A stretch of 64,000 nt of DNA, taken from the NCBI GenBank assembly GCA_030602245.1, contig JAUWAC010000004.1, positions 62,001 to 126,000 of the forward strand, written 5' to 3'. How positions within the stretch are numbered: the first letter of the stretch is position 1; each line of letters begins with the position of its first letter. Below the pieces are notes generated by a model, which saw only the letters and a program-made list of their open reading frames with translations, did no database searches and was not told where the DNA came from. Below are positions 38,141 to 47,559 of this stretch, piece after piece. The translations under genes and the position numbers were made by a program. The DNA comes from Marinobacterium sp. GTDB lineage: Bacteria; Pseudomonadota; Gammaproteobacteria; Pseudomonadales; Balneatricaceae.

Positions 38141-39083
38141 GCGCCAGCTGCGCGTCGCACAGCGCCCGCAACAGCTGCTGCGGGTCTTTCTCCTGACGCA
38201 GCTGCATGAACAATGCCTGGGCCTGCGGGAAATGCCAGCCCAGCATCTGCAGCCACTGTTTCAGGCGACCGTGAATATGACGCGGCGACAGATTATCCAT
38301 CACTTCGCGGTGGAAACGGATCAACAGCGGCACCACCGCTTCCCACGCCTGCTGCGCGTCGGGTCCGTCACCCTTTATTGCCAGCGCGAGGAACGGGTTG
38401 GCGACCAGACCGCGACCGATCATCACATCGTCGCAGCCACTGACGCTGCGACAGCGGTAATAATCCTCGACACTCCAGACTTCGCCATTGGCGATCACCG
38501 GAATCGAAATCGCCTCCCGAATGCGCGCGATCCACTCCCAATGGGCCGGGGGCCGATAGCCCTCGACCTTGGTGCGCGCATGAACAGCCAGTGATTGCAC
38601 GCCGGCCGAGGCGATCGCGTCGGCGTTCTCCAGTGCACGTGACGTGTCACGATAGCCAAGGCGCATCTTCGCGCTGACCGGAATCCCGGCGGGTACCGCC
38701 GCGCGCACCGCGACCAGAATCGCATGAATGGTCTCAGGCTCGTCCAGCAATACCGCCCCACCGCGGCTTTTGTTCACGGTCTTGGCCGGACAGCCAAAGT
38801 TGAGATCGATACCGGGCGCGCCAAGTTCAACCGCTCGAGCAGCATTTTCGGCCAGCGCCTGCGGGTCGCTGCCGAGCAGTTGCACGATGACATCGACGCC
38901 ACTGCTGGTGCGGCCCTGTTGACGCAGTTCCGGCGCCAGACGATGAAACACCGACGCGGGCAGCAGCCGATCTGACACTCGAATAAACTCGGTTACACAC
39001 TGGTCGATGCCACCGACTTCGGTCAGCAACGCACGCAGTGTATAGTCGACAACCCCCTCCATCGGAGCCAGCAGTATTCGCAT
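38118..39083 (-). CDS. dusC: tRNA-dihydrouridine(16) synthase DusC
   Basis: An FMN-dependent enzyme that reduces U16 of tRNA. LLAPMEGVVDYTLR opens the TIM barrel, the catalytic Cys is C98 (LNFGCPAKTVNKS), and the FMN-binding VIANGEVW and MIGRGLVANP strands are present. The TEFIRVSDRLLP segment and the 321-aa length fit DusC rather than DusA or DusB. Divergent from thpR with only 29 bp between start codons. Confidence 0.93.
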   Translation of the reverse strand: MRILLAPMEGVVDYTLRALLTEVGGIDQCVTEFIRVSDRLLPASVFHRLAPELRQQGRTSSGVDVIVQLLGSDPQALAENAARAVELGAPGIDLNFGCPAKTVNKSRGGAVLLDEPETIHAILVAVRAAVPAGIPVSAKMRLGYRDTSRALENADAIASAGVQSLAVHARTKVEGYRPPAHWEWIARIREAISIPVIANGEVWSVEDYYRCRSVSGCDDVMIGRGLVANPFLALAIKGDGPDAQQAWEAVVPLLIRFHREVMDNLSPRHIHGRLKQWLQMLGWHFPQAQALFMQLRQEKDPQQLLRALCDAQLALSQPRSA

Positions 39084-39112
39084 CGCCTACGACCCTGACC
39101 TACTCTTCTGTC

Positions 39113-39676
39113 ATGAATGAAAAGCCCCTGCCTACCCCAGCGCTGCCACGCCTGTTCATCGCCATCGATCTGCCCTCGTCGCTCACTGCCGTGATCCAGG
39201 CGCGCTGTCACGCCCTGACCGGCATCCGCTGGTCAGCACCGCAGCAACGGCATCTGACGCTGGCGTTTATCGGCCCGATCGACCCCGAGCAACTCTCTGC
39301 GCTCGACGAACGGCTGCAACAGATCGTCTTCGCACCGTTTGCCCTGTCGCTGGATCGAATCGGGAGTTTCAACCACCGCCTGCTGTGGCTCGGCTGCGAG
39401 CGGACAGCACCGTTAGCGGCACTGCATCAGGAGATCACACAGATACTGGCAGCCCTGCAGCTGGCCAACGCCTCACGCCCGTTCATCCCGCATGTCACCC
39501 TGGGCAAGGCGTTGCAGGGGACGGATGAGACGCTGGCTGGTCAGCTGGAAGCCGCGCTTCTGCCAGCCGCGCTGACACTGAACGTGGATCGCTTTGCGCT
39601 GAAAAGCAGCACCCTGACGGCGCAGGGCCCGATCCATCGATCAGTGCGCGTCTACACCGCCGGACGCGGCATTTAG
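39113..39676 (+). CDS. thpR: RNA 2',3'-cyclic phosphodiesterase (2H family, ThpR)
   Basis: A 187-aa 2H phosphoesterase with two catalytic HxT motifs: HLTLAFIG (H47) and HVTLGKA (H127). Family members hydrolyse 2',3'-cyclic phosphate ends and were first described as 2'-5' RNA ligases. I start at the ATG at 39113 (MNEKPLPTP); the longer frame back to 39038 would overlap dusC. The ribosome-binding site is weak. Convergent with metZ, overlapping it by 4 bp. Confidence 0.92.
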   Translation: MNEKPLPTPALPRLFIAIDLPSSLTAVIQARCHALTGIRWSAPQQRHLTLAFIGPIDPEQLSALDERLQQIVFAPFALSLDRIGSFNHRLLWLGCERTAPLAALHQEITQILAALQLANASRPFIPHVTLGKALQGTDETLAGQLEAALLPAALTLNVDRFALKSSTLTAQGPIHRSVRVYTAGRGI

Positions 39677-40890
39677 AGTGCGGCCAACCCCAGCGCCAGA
39701 TCCGCCTGGATATCGTCAAGATCCTCGAGACCGACCGATACCCGGATCAGGTTGTCGTGAATGCCGGCACGGGCGCGATCATCAGCGGTCATACGGCCAT
39801 GAGTGGTCGTCGCCGGATGGGTGATGGTGGTTTTCGCATCCCCGAGGTTGCCGGTGATCGACAGCATGCGGGTGGCATCGATAAAGCGCCAGGCCGCATC
39901 GCGATCGCCGTTGACTTCAAACGAGAGTACGCCGCCGAAGCCCTTCTGCTGACGACAGGCCAGTGCGTGCTGCGGATGGCTCTCGAGCCCGGTGTAGAAC
40001 ACCCGCTCGATGCCCGGCTGCTGCTCCAGCCACTGCGCCAGCGCACTGGCATTTTCGCTGTGTGCACGCATGCGCAGCGGCAGCGTCTCGAGCCCTTTCA
40101 GGAACACCCAGGCGTTGAACGGACTCATGCAGGTGCCACCGGTGCGAATGAAGCCGAATACCTCTTCCATTTCCGCCTGCCGCCCGACAACCACACCGCC
40201 AATGCAGCGTCCCTGGCCGTCGATGTACTTGGTAGCCGAGTGCATGACGATATCGGCTCCCAGCGCCAGCGGCTTCTGCAGCACCGGGGTCAGGAAGCAG
40301 TTATCGACCACCAGCAGCGCACCCTGTGCATGGGCGATCTCCGCAACGGCCGCGATATCCGTCAGCTCGCCAAGCGGGTTGGACGGCGTCTCGAGGAACA
40401 GCATGCGGGTTTCGGGACGGATGGCACGGCGCCAATCGTCCAGATCGGTCGGATCAACGTAGCTGGTGGTGATCCCGGCGCGGCTGAGGTACTTGTCGAA
40501 CAGCGACACGGTCGAGCCGAACACACTGCGCGAGCACACCACATGGTCGCCCTGTTTCATCAGCGCGAGGCCAAGGCTGAGAATGGCCGCCATGCCGGAT
40601 GAGGTTGCAACGGCGCGTTCGCCGCCCTCCATCGCCGCGATCCGCGCCTCGAACGCGCGCACAGTCGGATTGGTGAAGCGGGAGTAGATATTCCCCTCCT
40701 CTTCACCGCCGAAACGCGCCGCCGCCTCACGGGCGGACGAAAAAACAAAACTGGAAGTCGGGTAGATCGGGTCGGAGTGCTCGCCTTCCGCCGTACGCAC
40801 CTGCCCGGCACGCAGTGCCAGGGTATCGGTGGCGTAGCCTTCGCCATCAAACTGCACGCGCTCGGGGCGCTCGAATCCTTTGTTACTCAC
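39673..40890 (-). CDS. metZ: O-succinylhomoserine sulfhydrylase MetZ
   Basis: A PLP enzyme of the Cys/Met-metabolism family that makes homocysteine directly from O-succinylhomoserine and sulfide. The PLP lysine is in SATKYIDGQGR, and TNPTVRAFE and SSGMAAI are conserved. I start at the GTG at 40890 (405 aa, close to pseudomonad MetZ) with GAGGGGCG upstream. The longer frame extends 156 bp into purF and is rejected. It is 10 bp downstream of purF, as in pseudomonads. Confidence 0.94.
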   Translation of the reverse strand: MSNKGFERPERVQFDGEGYATDTLALRAGQVRTAEGEHSDPIYPTSSFVFSSAREAAARFGGEEEGNIYSRFTNPTVRAFEARIAAMEGGERAVATSSGMAAILSLGLALMKQGDHVVCSRSVFGSTVSLFDKYLSRAGITTSYVDPTDLDDWRRAIRPETRMLFLETPSNPLGELTDIAAVAEIAHAQGALLVVDNCFLTPVLQKPLALGADIVMHSATKYIDGQGRCIGGVVVGRQAEMEEVFGFIRTGGTCMSPFNAWVFLKGLETLPLRMRAHSENASALAQWLEQQPGIERVFYTGLESHPQHALACRQQKGFGGVLSFEVNGDRDAAWRFIDATRMLSITGNLGDAKTTITHPATTTHGRMTADDRARAGIHDNLIRVSVGLEDLDDIQADLALGLAAL

Positions 40891-40900
40891 TGGACGCCCC

Positions 40901-42424
40901 TCACTCGATACGGCTGAGCAGATCGGCCGACTCGTTGTCGCCCACCTGAGCGCCGTCGGCAGCGGACTTGGCGCCGTCGTTACGCCGCTCTTCGAGTCGA
41001 CGCAGGTAGCCCGGCGATACGGTGCCGGTGACGTAAAGACCGTCAAACACGCAGGTGTCGAACTCGGTGATCGCCGGGTTGTACTTGGTGACCGACGCCT
41101 TCAGATCGTCCAGATCCTGGTACAGCATCCAGTCACAGCCGATGTACTTGCCGATCTCCTCGGCGGTGCGACCGTGCGCCACCAGCTCGCTGGCCGCCGG
41201 CATATCGATACCGTAGACGTTCGGGTAGCGCACTTCCGGCGCCGCCGAGGCGAAATAGACCTTACGGGCACCGGCGTCACGCGCCATCTGCACGATCTGT
41301 TTCGACGTCGTACCGCGCACGATGGAATCGTCCACCAGCATCACCACCTTGTCCTTGAACTCGGCCTGGATCGGGTTCAGCTTCTGGCGCACCGACTTCT
41401 TGCGCAGCGTCTGCCCCGGCATGATGAAGGTACGGCCGATATAGCGGTTCTTGATAAAGCCTTCGCGGAACTTGACGCCCAGCGTATTGGCCATCTCCAG
41501 CGCGGCGGTGCGGCTGGTATCCGGAATCGGGATCACCACGTCGATATCGTGATCGGGTTTTTCGCGCAGGACCTTCTCGGCCAGCTTGATCCCCATTTCC
41601 ATGCGCGCCTGATGGACGGAAATACCGTCAATGATCGAGTCCGGACGGGCCAGATAGACATACTCGAACAGACAAGGGGCCAACCGTGCCTTATCGACAC
41701 AGGTTTCGGTGAACACCTGACCGTGGGTATCGATGAAGATCGCTTCGCCCGGCTGCAGGTCGCGCTCGAGGATGAAGCCCGAGGTATCCAGCGCCACACT
41801 CTCGGATGCCACCATGTATTCGATGCCGGCCTCGGTCTCACGCTTGCCGTACACCAGCGGGCGAATACCGCAGGGGTCACGGAACGCGACGATGCCATAA
41901 CCGGTGATCATCGCCACCACGGCATAGCCGCCCTGACAGCGCTCATGGACACGACGCACCGCAGCGAAGATATCCTGCGCCGACGGGCGCAGCTTACCCA
42001 TTGCCTGAAGCTCATGGGCAAAAATGTTCAGCAGCACCTCCGAGTCCGAGGTGGTGTTGATATGGCGCAGGTCGGAGCGGAAGATCTCGTCGGCCAGCTG
42101 CTCGGTGTTGGTCAGGTTGCCGTTATGCGCCAGCGCAATGCCGTACGGCGAGTTGACGTAGAACGGCTGCGCTTCAGCGGAGCTGGAGCTGCCGGCCGTC
42201 GGATAGCGCACGTGGCCGATCCCCATGTTGCCGCACAGCCGCTTCATGTGGCGGGTACGGAACACCTCATTGACCAGGCCATTATCCTTGCGCAGAAAGA
42301 AGCGGTTTCCCTCGCAGGTGACCATGCCGGCGGCGTCCTGGCCGCGGTGCTGAAGCACCGTCAGGGCATCGAAGATGGTCTGGTTAACATAGGATTTGGC
42401 TACGATGCCAACGATACCGCACAT
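40901..42424 (-). CDS. purF: Amidophosphoribosyltransferase
   Basis: The first committed enzyme of purine synthesis, making phosphoribosylamine from PRPP and glutamine. It starts MCGIVGIV, so the glutaminase nucleophile is C2 after Met removal and no propeptide is present. The PRTase PRPP loop [13 protein letters not shown] is intact. The 507 aa match E. coli PurF. It lies 50 bp after cvpA, the conserved cvpA-purF pair. Confidence 0.98.
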   Translation of the reverse strand: MCGIVGIVAKSYVNQTIFDALTVLQHRGQDAAGMVTCEGNRFFLRKDNGLVNEVFRTRHMKRLCGNMGIGHVRYPTAGSSSSAEAQPFYVNSPYGIALAHNGNLTNTEQLADEIFRSDLRHINTTSDSEVLLNIFAHELQAMGKLRPSAQDIFAAVRRVHERCQGGYAVVAMITGYGIVAFRDPCGIRPLVYGKRETEAGIEYMVASESVALDTSGFILERDLQPGEAIFIDTHGQVFTETCVDKARLAPCLFEYVYLARPDSIIDGISVHQARMEMGIKLAEKVLREKPDHDIDVVIPIPDTSRTAALEMANTLGVKFREGFIKNRYIGRTFIMPGQTLRKKSVRQKLNPIQAEFKDKVVMLVDDSIVRGTTSKQIVQMARDAGARKVYFASAAPEVRYPNVYGIDMPAASELVAHGRTAEEIGKYIGCDWMLYQDLDDLKASVTKYNPAITEFDTCVFDGLYVTGTVSPGYLRRLEERRNDGAKSAADGAQVGDNESADLLSRIE

Positions 42425-42474
42425 TCAGTTCACCTCAGAAGGAACATAGATCGCTTGGTTGATTCATGCCGGCA

Positions 42475-42969
42475 TCAACGGCCGACATTCCAGATCATCT
42501 GCCCGACATCGGACGCAACGGCGCGCGTCCAGCCCTCGAGCAACACGAAGTGGGGAATCAGACTGGATTCACGCCACCAGACATCCTGCACCGCCGGCGT
42601 CATCCCCAGCAGTGCGACAATGATGACCACGACGAGCCCGCCGCGCACGGCGCCAAAGCCGATGCCCAGCACCCGATCGGTCGCGCTCAGCCCTGTGGCC
42701 GAGACCAGTGCACCAATCAGCATGCCGATCAACGCACCGACGATCAGCGTGATGACAAACAGGATAGCAAAGGCCGCCAGCAAACGAAGCGACGGCGTTT
42801 CGATGTAAGGGGTGAGCACAACGGCCAGCGAGACCGAGAACAGGCGGGCAACGATGAAAGCCGCCACCCAGGAGGCCAGCGAAATCGCTTCGCGCACGAA
42901 GCCACGGCGCAGGCTCATCAGGCTCGAAATGGTGATGATCGCGATAATGACCCAGTCAGCCCAGTTCAT
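42475..42969 (-). CDS. cvpA: CvpA family inner-membrane protein
   Basis: A 164-aa protein with four hydrophobic helices (about 5-22, 28-50, 63-86 and 102-122). It begins MNWADWVIIAIITISSLMSLRRGFVREA, the CvpA signature. In E. coli CvpA is needed for colicin V export and affects envelope tolerance; its molecular action is unknown. It is upstream of purF as in most gammaproteobacteria. Confidence 0.95.
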   Translation of the reverse strand: MNWADWVIIAIITISSLMSLRRGFVREAISLASWVAAFIVARLFSVSLAVVLTPYIETPSLRLLAAFAILFVITLIVGALIGMLIGALVSATGLSATDRVLGIGFGAVRGGLVVVIIVALLGMTPAVQDVWWRESSLIPHFVLLEGWTRAVASDVGQMIWNVGR

Positions 42970-43034
42970 CGAGTCTCACTCCGGAAAAACAGCGCGCATT
43001 CTACCAAGCCCGACGCCTAAACCCAATGTCGGAA

Positions 43035-43586
43035 TCACTGGGTCGTGAAGCGCACGACGATGCCATCCAGCGCGTATTCCTGCTTCAGCGTCGCCTGCAA
43101 GGCCTCAAGGCGACTGCGCTGAAGCTCAGGCCCGACGAACACCTTGACCAGCCCTGCCATGTGCCGGATATAGACCTTGTAACCGGCATCCAGCAACTCC
43201 GAGCGCAGCGCCCGTGCATTGGCCTCATCGCGAAAGCTCGCCAGCTGGAGGGTCCAGGCCACCGGCACGCCTTCCTGGTCCAGCGTCGGCGTATCCTCGG
43301 TCGGGTCCAGCGTCGGCGCTGCTGCTTCGATCGCCTTCTCGACCGGCTCGACCGCCACCCGAACCACCGCAGGATCAGTCGCTGGCGCCGGCTCTGCATG
43401 CTCCGCCAGCGGCTCCATTCGGGGCGTGACATCGGCCAGCTGCGCCGGCTCCGGTGCCGGCGGGATGCGACTCTCGAGATGGCGTTCGCGATAACCGGCA
43501 CCGTCGAGCAGCAGCGGCAACACCGCGGCACCGACAATCACCAGCGCGCAGCCTCCGATTATTCGCTTTTTCAGCTGTGGATCCAT
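43035..43586 (-). CDS. dedD: SPOR-domain protein (DedD-like)
   Basis: A 183-aa bitopic membrane protein: a short cytoplasmic start, one transmembrane helix (about 9-27), a proline/alanine-rich periplasmic linker, and a C-terminal SPOR domain (about 107-181: WTLQLASFRDEANARALRSELLDAGYKVYI). SPOR domains bind septal peptidoglycan stripped of stem peptides, so it should sit at the division site. Position between folC and cvpA is that of dedD. It starts 2 bp after folC. Confidence 0.92.
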   Translation of the reverse strand: MDPQLKKRIIGGCALVIVGAAVLPLLLDGAGYRERHLESRIPPAPEPAQLADVTPRMEPLAEHAEPAPATDPAVVRVAVEPVEKAIEAAAPTLDPTEDTPTLDQEGVPVAWTLQLASFRDEANARALRSELLDAGYKVYIRHMAGLVKVFVGPELQRSRLEALQATLKQEYALDGIVVRFTTQ

Positions 43587-43588
43587 GT

Positions 43589-44866
43589 TCAGCGCTCCTG
43601 CTCCAGTGACTCCAGCGCCGCCGCCACGGTCAGGAACGACCCGGCAACCAGAATCCGATCGCCGGGCGTCATGGCCGCGCGTGCCGCCGCCAGAGCGGAA
43701 CGTACACTGTCATAGCGCGCAACGACTGCGCCACCACAGGCTTCAATTCGCTCCGCCAATGCAGCAGCCGTTGTACCGCGCGGCCCACCCAGCGTTGCCG
43801 GGTACCAGTGCTCGATCTGCGGCTGCAGCTGCCTGATCACCTGCGCGATATCTTTATCGGACAGCATGCCAACCACCAGATGCGTGCGTCCGGCCACCGG
43901 TGCCCGCTCGAGCCAGCGCGCAATATACGCCGCCGCTTCGGGATTATGGGCCACATCCAGAATACAGGGACCTTCGGCGAGTGCGATCTGCTGCATGCGC
44001 CCGGTCATGCGTGCGTGCTGCAATCCGGCCACCAACGCCTGGCGCGGAATATTCAATTCCAGCAACGCCAGCGCCTGTAACACCGTCGCGGCATTGACCA
44101 GTGGCAGCGACGGCAGCGGCAGCTCGGTGTGAGAAAGGGGCTGTCCGTTGGCATCGACACCCTGCCAGTCCCAGCCACTATCCCGCTGCACCGCACGGTA
44201 ATCGCGCTCGCGCACCAGCAACGGCGCGTGCAGCGCGCGGGCGTGTTCCAGCAGACTTTGCGGCGGCTCAGCATCGCCGCACAGTGCCGGTTTCCCGGCC
44301 CGCATGATGCCGGCCTTCTCTCGCCCGATCTGCTCCCGATCGTCGCCAAGCCAGTCGGTATGATCGAGCGCCACCGTGGTGACAATCGCCAGGTCGCAAT
44401 CGACGATATTGACCGCGTCCAGCCGGCCGCCAAGCCCGACTTCCAGCAACAACAGGTCCGCCTGTGCCTGCGCGAAGCAGAGCAGTGCCGCCAACGTGCC
44501 GTATTCGAAATAGGTCAGCGCGATATCGCCGCGTGCGCGCTCGATGCGCTCGAACTGAGCGCAGAGCACGGCATCGGAAACCTCGTCGCCATTGAGTCGA
44601 ATGCGCTCGTTGTAACGCAGAAAATGGGGTGACGTGTAGAGACCGGTGCTCAGGCCGGCGCTGCGCGCGATCGACTCGAGCATCGTCGCCGTGGAGCCCT
44701 TGCCGTTGGTGCCAGCAATCAGCACGCGCTTGCCGGCGCCGAGATCGATACTCAGGCGCTCAGCCACCGTGCGGATGCGGTCAAGCCCGAGCTCAATCTC
44801 GCTCGGATGACAGGCTTCGATGCGCTCAAGCCAGGCCTCAAGCGTGGCGGGAAACTCGCTGTGCAT
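43589..44866 (-). CDS. folC: Bifunctional dihydrofolate/folylpolyglutamate synthase
   Basis: Adds Glu to dihydropteroate and extends folate polyglutamate tails. The ATP loop GTNGKGS is at 52-58, and the TSPHFLRYNERIRLNG and DVAHNPEAA segments are typical of FolC. I start at the ATG at 44866 (425 aa), whose N-terminus (LEAWLERIEACHPSEIELGLDRI) matches pseudomonad FolC. An upstream ATG at 44905 is also possible; neither has a strong ribosome-binding site. It is between accD and the SPOR gene. Confidence 0.95.
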   Translation of the reverse strand: MHSEFPATLEAWLERIEACHPSEIELGLDRIRTVAERLSIDLGAGKRVLIAGTNGKGSTATMLESIARSAGLSTGLYTSPHFLRYNERIRLNGDEVSDAVLCAQFERIERARGDIALTYFEYGTLAALLCFAQAQADLLLLEVGLGGRLDAVNIVDCDLAIVTTVALDHTDWLGDDREQIGREKAGIMRAGKPALCGDAEPPQSLLEHARALHAPLLVRERDYRAVQRDSGWDWQGVDANGQPLSHTELPLPSLPLVNAATVLQALALLELNIPRQALVAGLQHARMTGRMQQIALAEGPCILDVAHNPEAAAYIARWLERAPVAGRTHLVVGMLSDKDIAQVIRQLQPQIEHWYPATLGGPRGTTAAALAERIEACGGAVVARYDSVRSALAAARAAMTPGDRILVAGSFLTVAAALESLEQER

Positions 44867-44917
44867 CTTGTATCCGTTGCAAAGGGCGTCCACGCGGACG
44901 CCCATGACGATGGGATC

Positions 44918-45778
44918 TCAGGCCGCCGGCAGGCGCATCAGCTTGCGCAGGATGGATGCCAGTCGCGGGCGCAGTTCACGGCGTTCGATGATCATGTCGA
45001 CCTGACCGTGCTCGAGCAGGAACTCACTGCGCTGGAACCCTTCCGGCAGTTTCTCACGCACGGTCTGCTCAATCACGCGCGGACCAGCGAAACCAACCAG
45101 TGCGCGCGGCTCGGCGACGTTCAGGTCACCCAGCATCGCCAGACTGGCCGACACGCCACCGTAGACCGGGTCGGTCAGTACGGAAATGAACGGGATACCG
45201 GCACGACGCAGGCGCTCCAGTGCCGCGCTGGTCTTGGCCATCTGCATCAGCGAGATCAGCGCTTCCTGCATCCGTGCACCACCGGATGCCGAGAAGCAGA
45301 TCAGCGGCATACGCTCTTCCAGTGCCAGGGTCGCCGCCTGCACGAAGCGCTCGCCCACCACGGCGCCCATGGAGCCACCCATGAAGCGGAACTCGAACGC
45401 AACGGCCGCAACCGGCATACCTTCGAGTTCACCACGCATCGCCACCAGCGCATCTTTTTCACCGGTGTCGCGCTGTGCCGCAGTGAGGCGATCCTTGTAT
45501 TTCTTGGAGTCGCGGAATTTCAGGCGATCAACCGGCTCCACATCGGCTGCGATCTCGACGCCGGTACCTTCATCCAGGAACAGCTCCAGGCGACGACGCG
45601 CCATCAGACGCATGTGGTGGTCGCACTTGGGGCAGACATTGAGGTTCTTTTCCAGCTCCGGACGGTACAGAACCGCCTCACACTTGGGACACTTGTCCCA
45701 CAGCCCTTCCGGAATGCTGCTGCGCTTCTTCTCACTGCGCACCAGAGACGGAACGATCTTTTCAAGCCAGTTGCTCAT
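44918..45778 (-). CDS. accD: Acetyl-CoA carboxylase carboxyltransferase subunit beta
   Basis: The zinc-containing beta subunit that, with AccA, moves the carboxyl group from biotin to acetyl-CoA to form malonyl-CoA. The zinc ribbon uses C30, C33, C49 and C52 (CPKC twice), followed by the crotonase-like carboxyltransferase core ([23 protein letters not shown]). At 286 aa it is full-length. Upstream of folC, a conserved pair. Confidence 0.97.
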   Translation of the reverse strand: MSNWLEKIVPSLVRSEKKRSSIPEGLWDKCPKCEAVLYRPELEKNLNVCPKCDHHMRLMARRRLELFLDEGTGVEIAADVEPVDRLKFRDSKKYKDRLTAAQRDTGEKDALVAMRGELEGMPVAAVAFEFRFMGGSMGAVVGERFVQAATLALEERMPLICFSASGGARMQEALISLMQMAKTSAALERLRRAGIPFISVLTDPVYGGVSASLAMLGDLNVAEPRALVGFAGPRVIEQTVREKLPEGFQRSEFLLEHGQVDMIIERRELRPRLASILRKLMRLPAA

Positions 45779-46013
45779 TTCAACCCTTTCCTGATTGTGT
45801 CTCGTGTCAGGCAGTCATCGCTGCACCTGTCGGTGTAACGATCACAGCTGCCTGTCTCGGTAACTGTTCCAGTCGCTGCTCTGCCCTGATACTTGGTTCC
45901 GGCAGCACAGCATCAATTTCTTTGACAGTGGCTATGCCACCCACCGGGCCGTCCAAAGGCCCAAAACCTGTTATTTCCCGACGCCGCCGCGACCATCCCT
46001 TCCCGGCACCCGA

Positions 46014-46655
46014 TCAGCGATCGGCAGGCGCGCCCCCCCGATCCGCACGCCTCACCGCATCGATAAAGGCACGGACCCGCGCCGGGTCCTTGATACCGCG
46101 GCTCTGCTCCACACCGCCACTGACATCGACCGCGTATGGCCGCACGTCGCGCACGGCACGACCGACGTTATCAGGCGTCAGCCCGCCGGCCAGGATGATC
46201 TGGCCACGCAGCGCTTCAGGAATGCGCGCCCAATCAAACGTATCGCCGGTGCCGCCGGGAACCCCCGGCCGGTAGGCATCGAGCAGGATTCCGCGGCCAC
46301 CGCTGTACTGCGCGGCCGTGGCAGTGAGGTCCAGCGCCGGCTTCATCCGCAGCGCCTTGATCCACGGCCGCGCGAAGCGGTCACAGAACGCCGGCGACTC
46401 ATTGCCGTGGAACTGCAGCAGGTCAACACCGGTAGCGGCTATGACTCGCTCCACCAGATCCGGTTCCGGGTCGACGAACAATGCCGTCGTGGTCACAAAC
46501 GCGGGCAACCCGGCAATCACTTCTGCAGCGGCATCAACATCGATGGCCCGCGGGCTGGGTGCGTAAAACACGAATCCGAGCGCATCCGCCCCGGCGTCGA
46601 CCGCCACCTGCGCATCCTCACTTCGCGTTATGCCGCAGATCTTGACCCGCGTCAT
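46014..46655 (-). CDS. trpF: Phosphoribosylanthranilate isomerase
   Basis: A TIM-barrel isomerase of tryptophan synthesis. The catalytic Cys is C7 in [11 protein letters not shown], and the phosphate-binding [10 protein letters not shown] and VDVSGGVE loops are present. I start at the ATG at 46655 (213 aa) preceded by GGGAGAGG. trpB and trpA do not follow; it is grouped with truA and accD, as in pseudomonads. The 235-bp gap to accD holds only a short GTGGC-TAT-GCCAC dyad at 45928-45940. Confidence 0.96.
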   Translation of the reverse strand: MTRVKICGITRSEDAQVAVDAGADALGFVFYAPSPRAIDVDAAAEVIAGLPAFVTTTALFVDPEPDLVERVIAATGVDLLQFHGNESPAFCDRFARPWIKALRMKPALDLTATAAQYSGGRGILLDAYRPGVPGGTGDTFDWARIPEALRGQIILAGGLTPDNVGRAVRDVRPYAVDVSGGVEQSRGIKDPARVRAFIDAVRRADRGGAPADR

Positions 46656-46703
46656 CGACCTCTCCCGCTGGACACCAAAGCGCAAATTCTACCAGAGCGA
46701 TGT

Positions 46704-47555
46704 TCAGGCGTCAGGCTGGACGCCGGACAAAAAATAGGGTCCAAGCGGCGATGGCGGCAGCTCAAACCCCTGCGGGTACTGCACATCGACAAAATACAGC
46801 CCCCAGGGCGGAGCGGTCACGCCGCCCTGACGACGGTCACGTGCTTCAAGCACCTGTTTCGCCCAGTCCGGCTCGGCATCGCCACAACCAATTTTCATCA
46901 ACACCCCGGCGATATTGCGCACCATGTGGTGCAGAAACGCATTGGCGCGCACATCGATCACGATCAACTCACCGGCCCGATACACCTGAAGGTCACGCAC
47001 ATCCCGAACCGGGCTGTGGGCCTGACAGGCCACCGCACGGTACGAGGTGAAATCATGCTCGCCGATCAGATGCTGCGCCGCTGCCCGCATCCGCCCGACA
47101 TCGAGTGCACGGTAGGTCCAGGTCACGCCACGTGACAACAGTGCCGGCTTCACCGGCGAGCTGTAGATCAGATAGCGATAGCGGCGCTCCAGCGCGCCGA
47201 ACCGGGCATGAAAAGTGTCAGGCACCGGTCGCACCCACAGCAGCGCGATATCGTCCGGCAGATAGGTGTTGGATCCCATCACCCAGGCGCGCTCAGGGCG
47301 CTGTACGCGGGCATCGAAGTGGATGATCTGATAGCTGGCACTGACGCCGGCATCGGTACGTCCGGCACAGACCACGTCAACCGGATGATTCGCCACCCGG
47401 GACAGAGCCTGCTCTACTTCGCTCTGGACGCAGCGGACATTGTCGCCACTTTGCGCCTGCCAACCATTGTAAGCGGCGCCGGCATATTCGACGGCGGCCG
47501 CGTAACGAAAGAGGGCGACCTCAGTCGCCCCCTGGTCTACTGCCTGTTGATTCAT
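46704..47555 (-). CDS. truA: tRNA pseudouridine(38-40) synthase TruA
   Basis: Forms pseudouridine at positions 38-40 of the tRNA anticodon arm. The catalytic Asp is D68 in CAGRTDAGVSA, and the RRYRYLIY and FLHHMVRNIAG motifs are intact. The 283 residues are normal. It starts 4 bp after fimV, so the two are tightly linked despite unrelated roles, the usual fimV-truA arrangement. Confidence 0.97.
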   Translation of the reverse strand: MNQQAVDQGATEVALFRYAAAVEYAGAAYNGWQAQSGDNVRCVQSEVEQALSRVANHPVDVVCAGRTDAGVSASYQIIHFDARVQRPERAWVMGSNTYLPDDIALLWVRPVPDTFHARFGALERRYRYLIYSSPVKPALLSRGVTWTYRALDVGRMRAAAQHLIGEHDFTSYRAVACQAHSPVRDVRDLQVYRAGELIVIDVRANAFLHHMVRNIAGVLMKIGCGDAEPDWAKQVLEARDRRQGGVTAPPWGLYFVDVQYPQGFELPPSPLGPYFLSGVQPDA

Positions 47556-47559
47556 CTAT

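Noticed and set aside
40880-42808. Open frame of 642 codons on the plus strand over purF and metZ's start
   Set aside because: It is antisense to purF, whose product is complete and conserved; GC-rich codon use leaves few stops on the opposite strand.
45779-46013. Small gene or riboswitch in the trpF-accD gap
   Set aside because: No frame with a ribosome-binding site and no multi-hairpin structure; only a short GTGGC-TAT-GCCAC dyad at 45928-45940.
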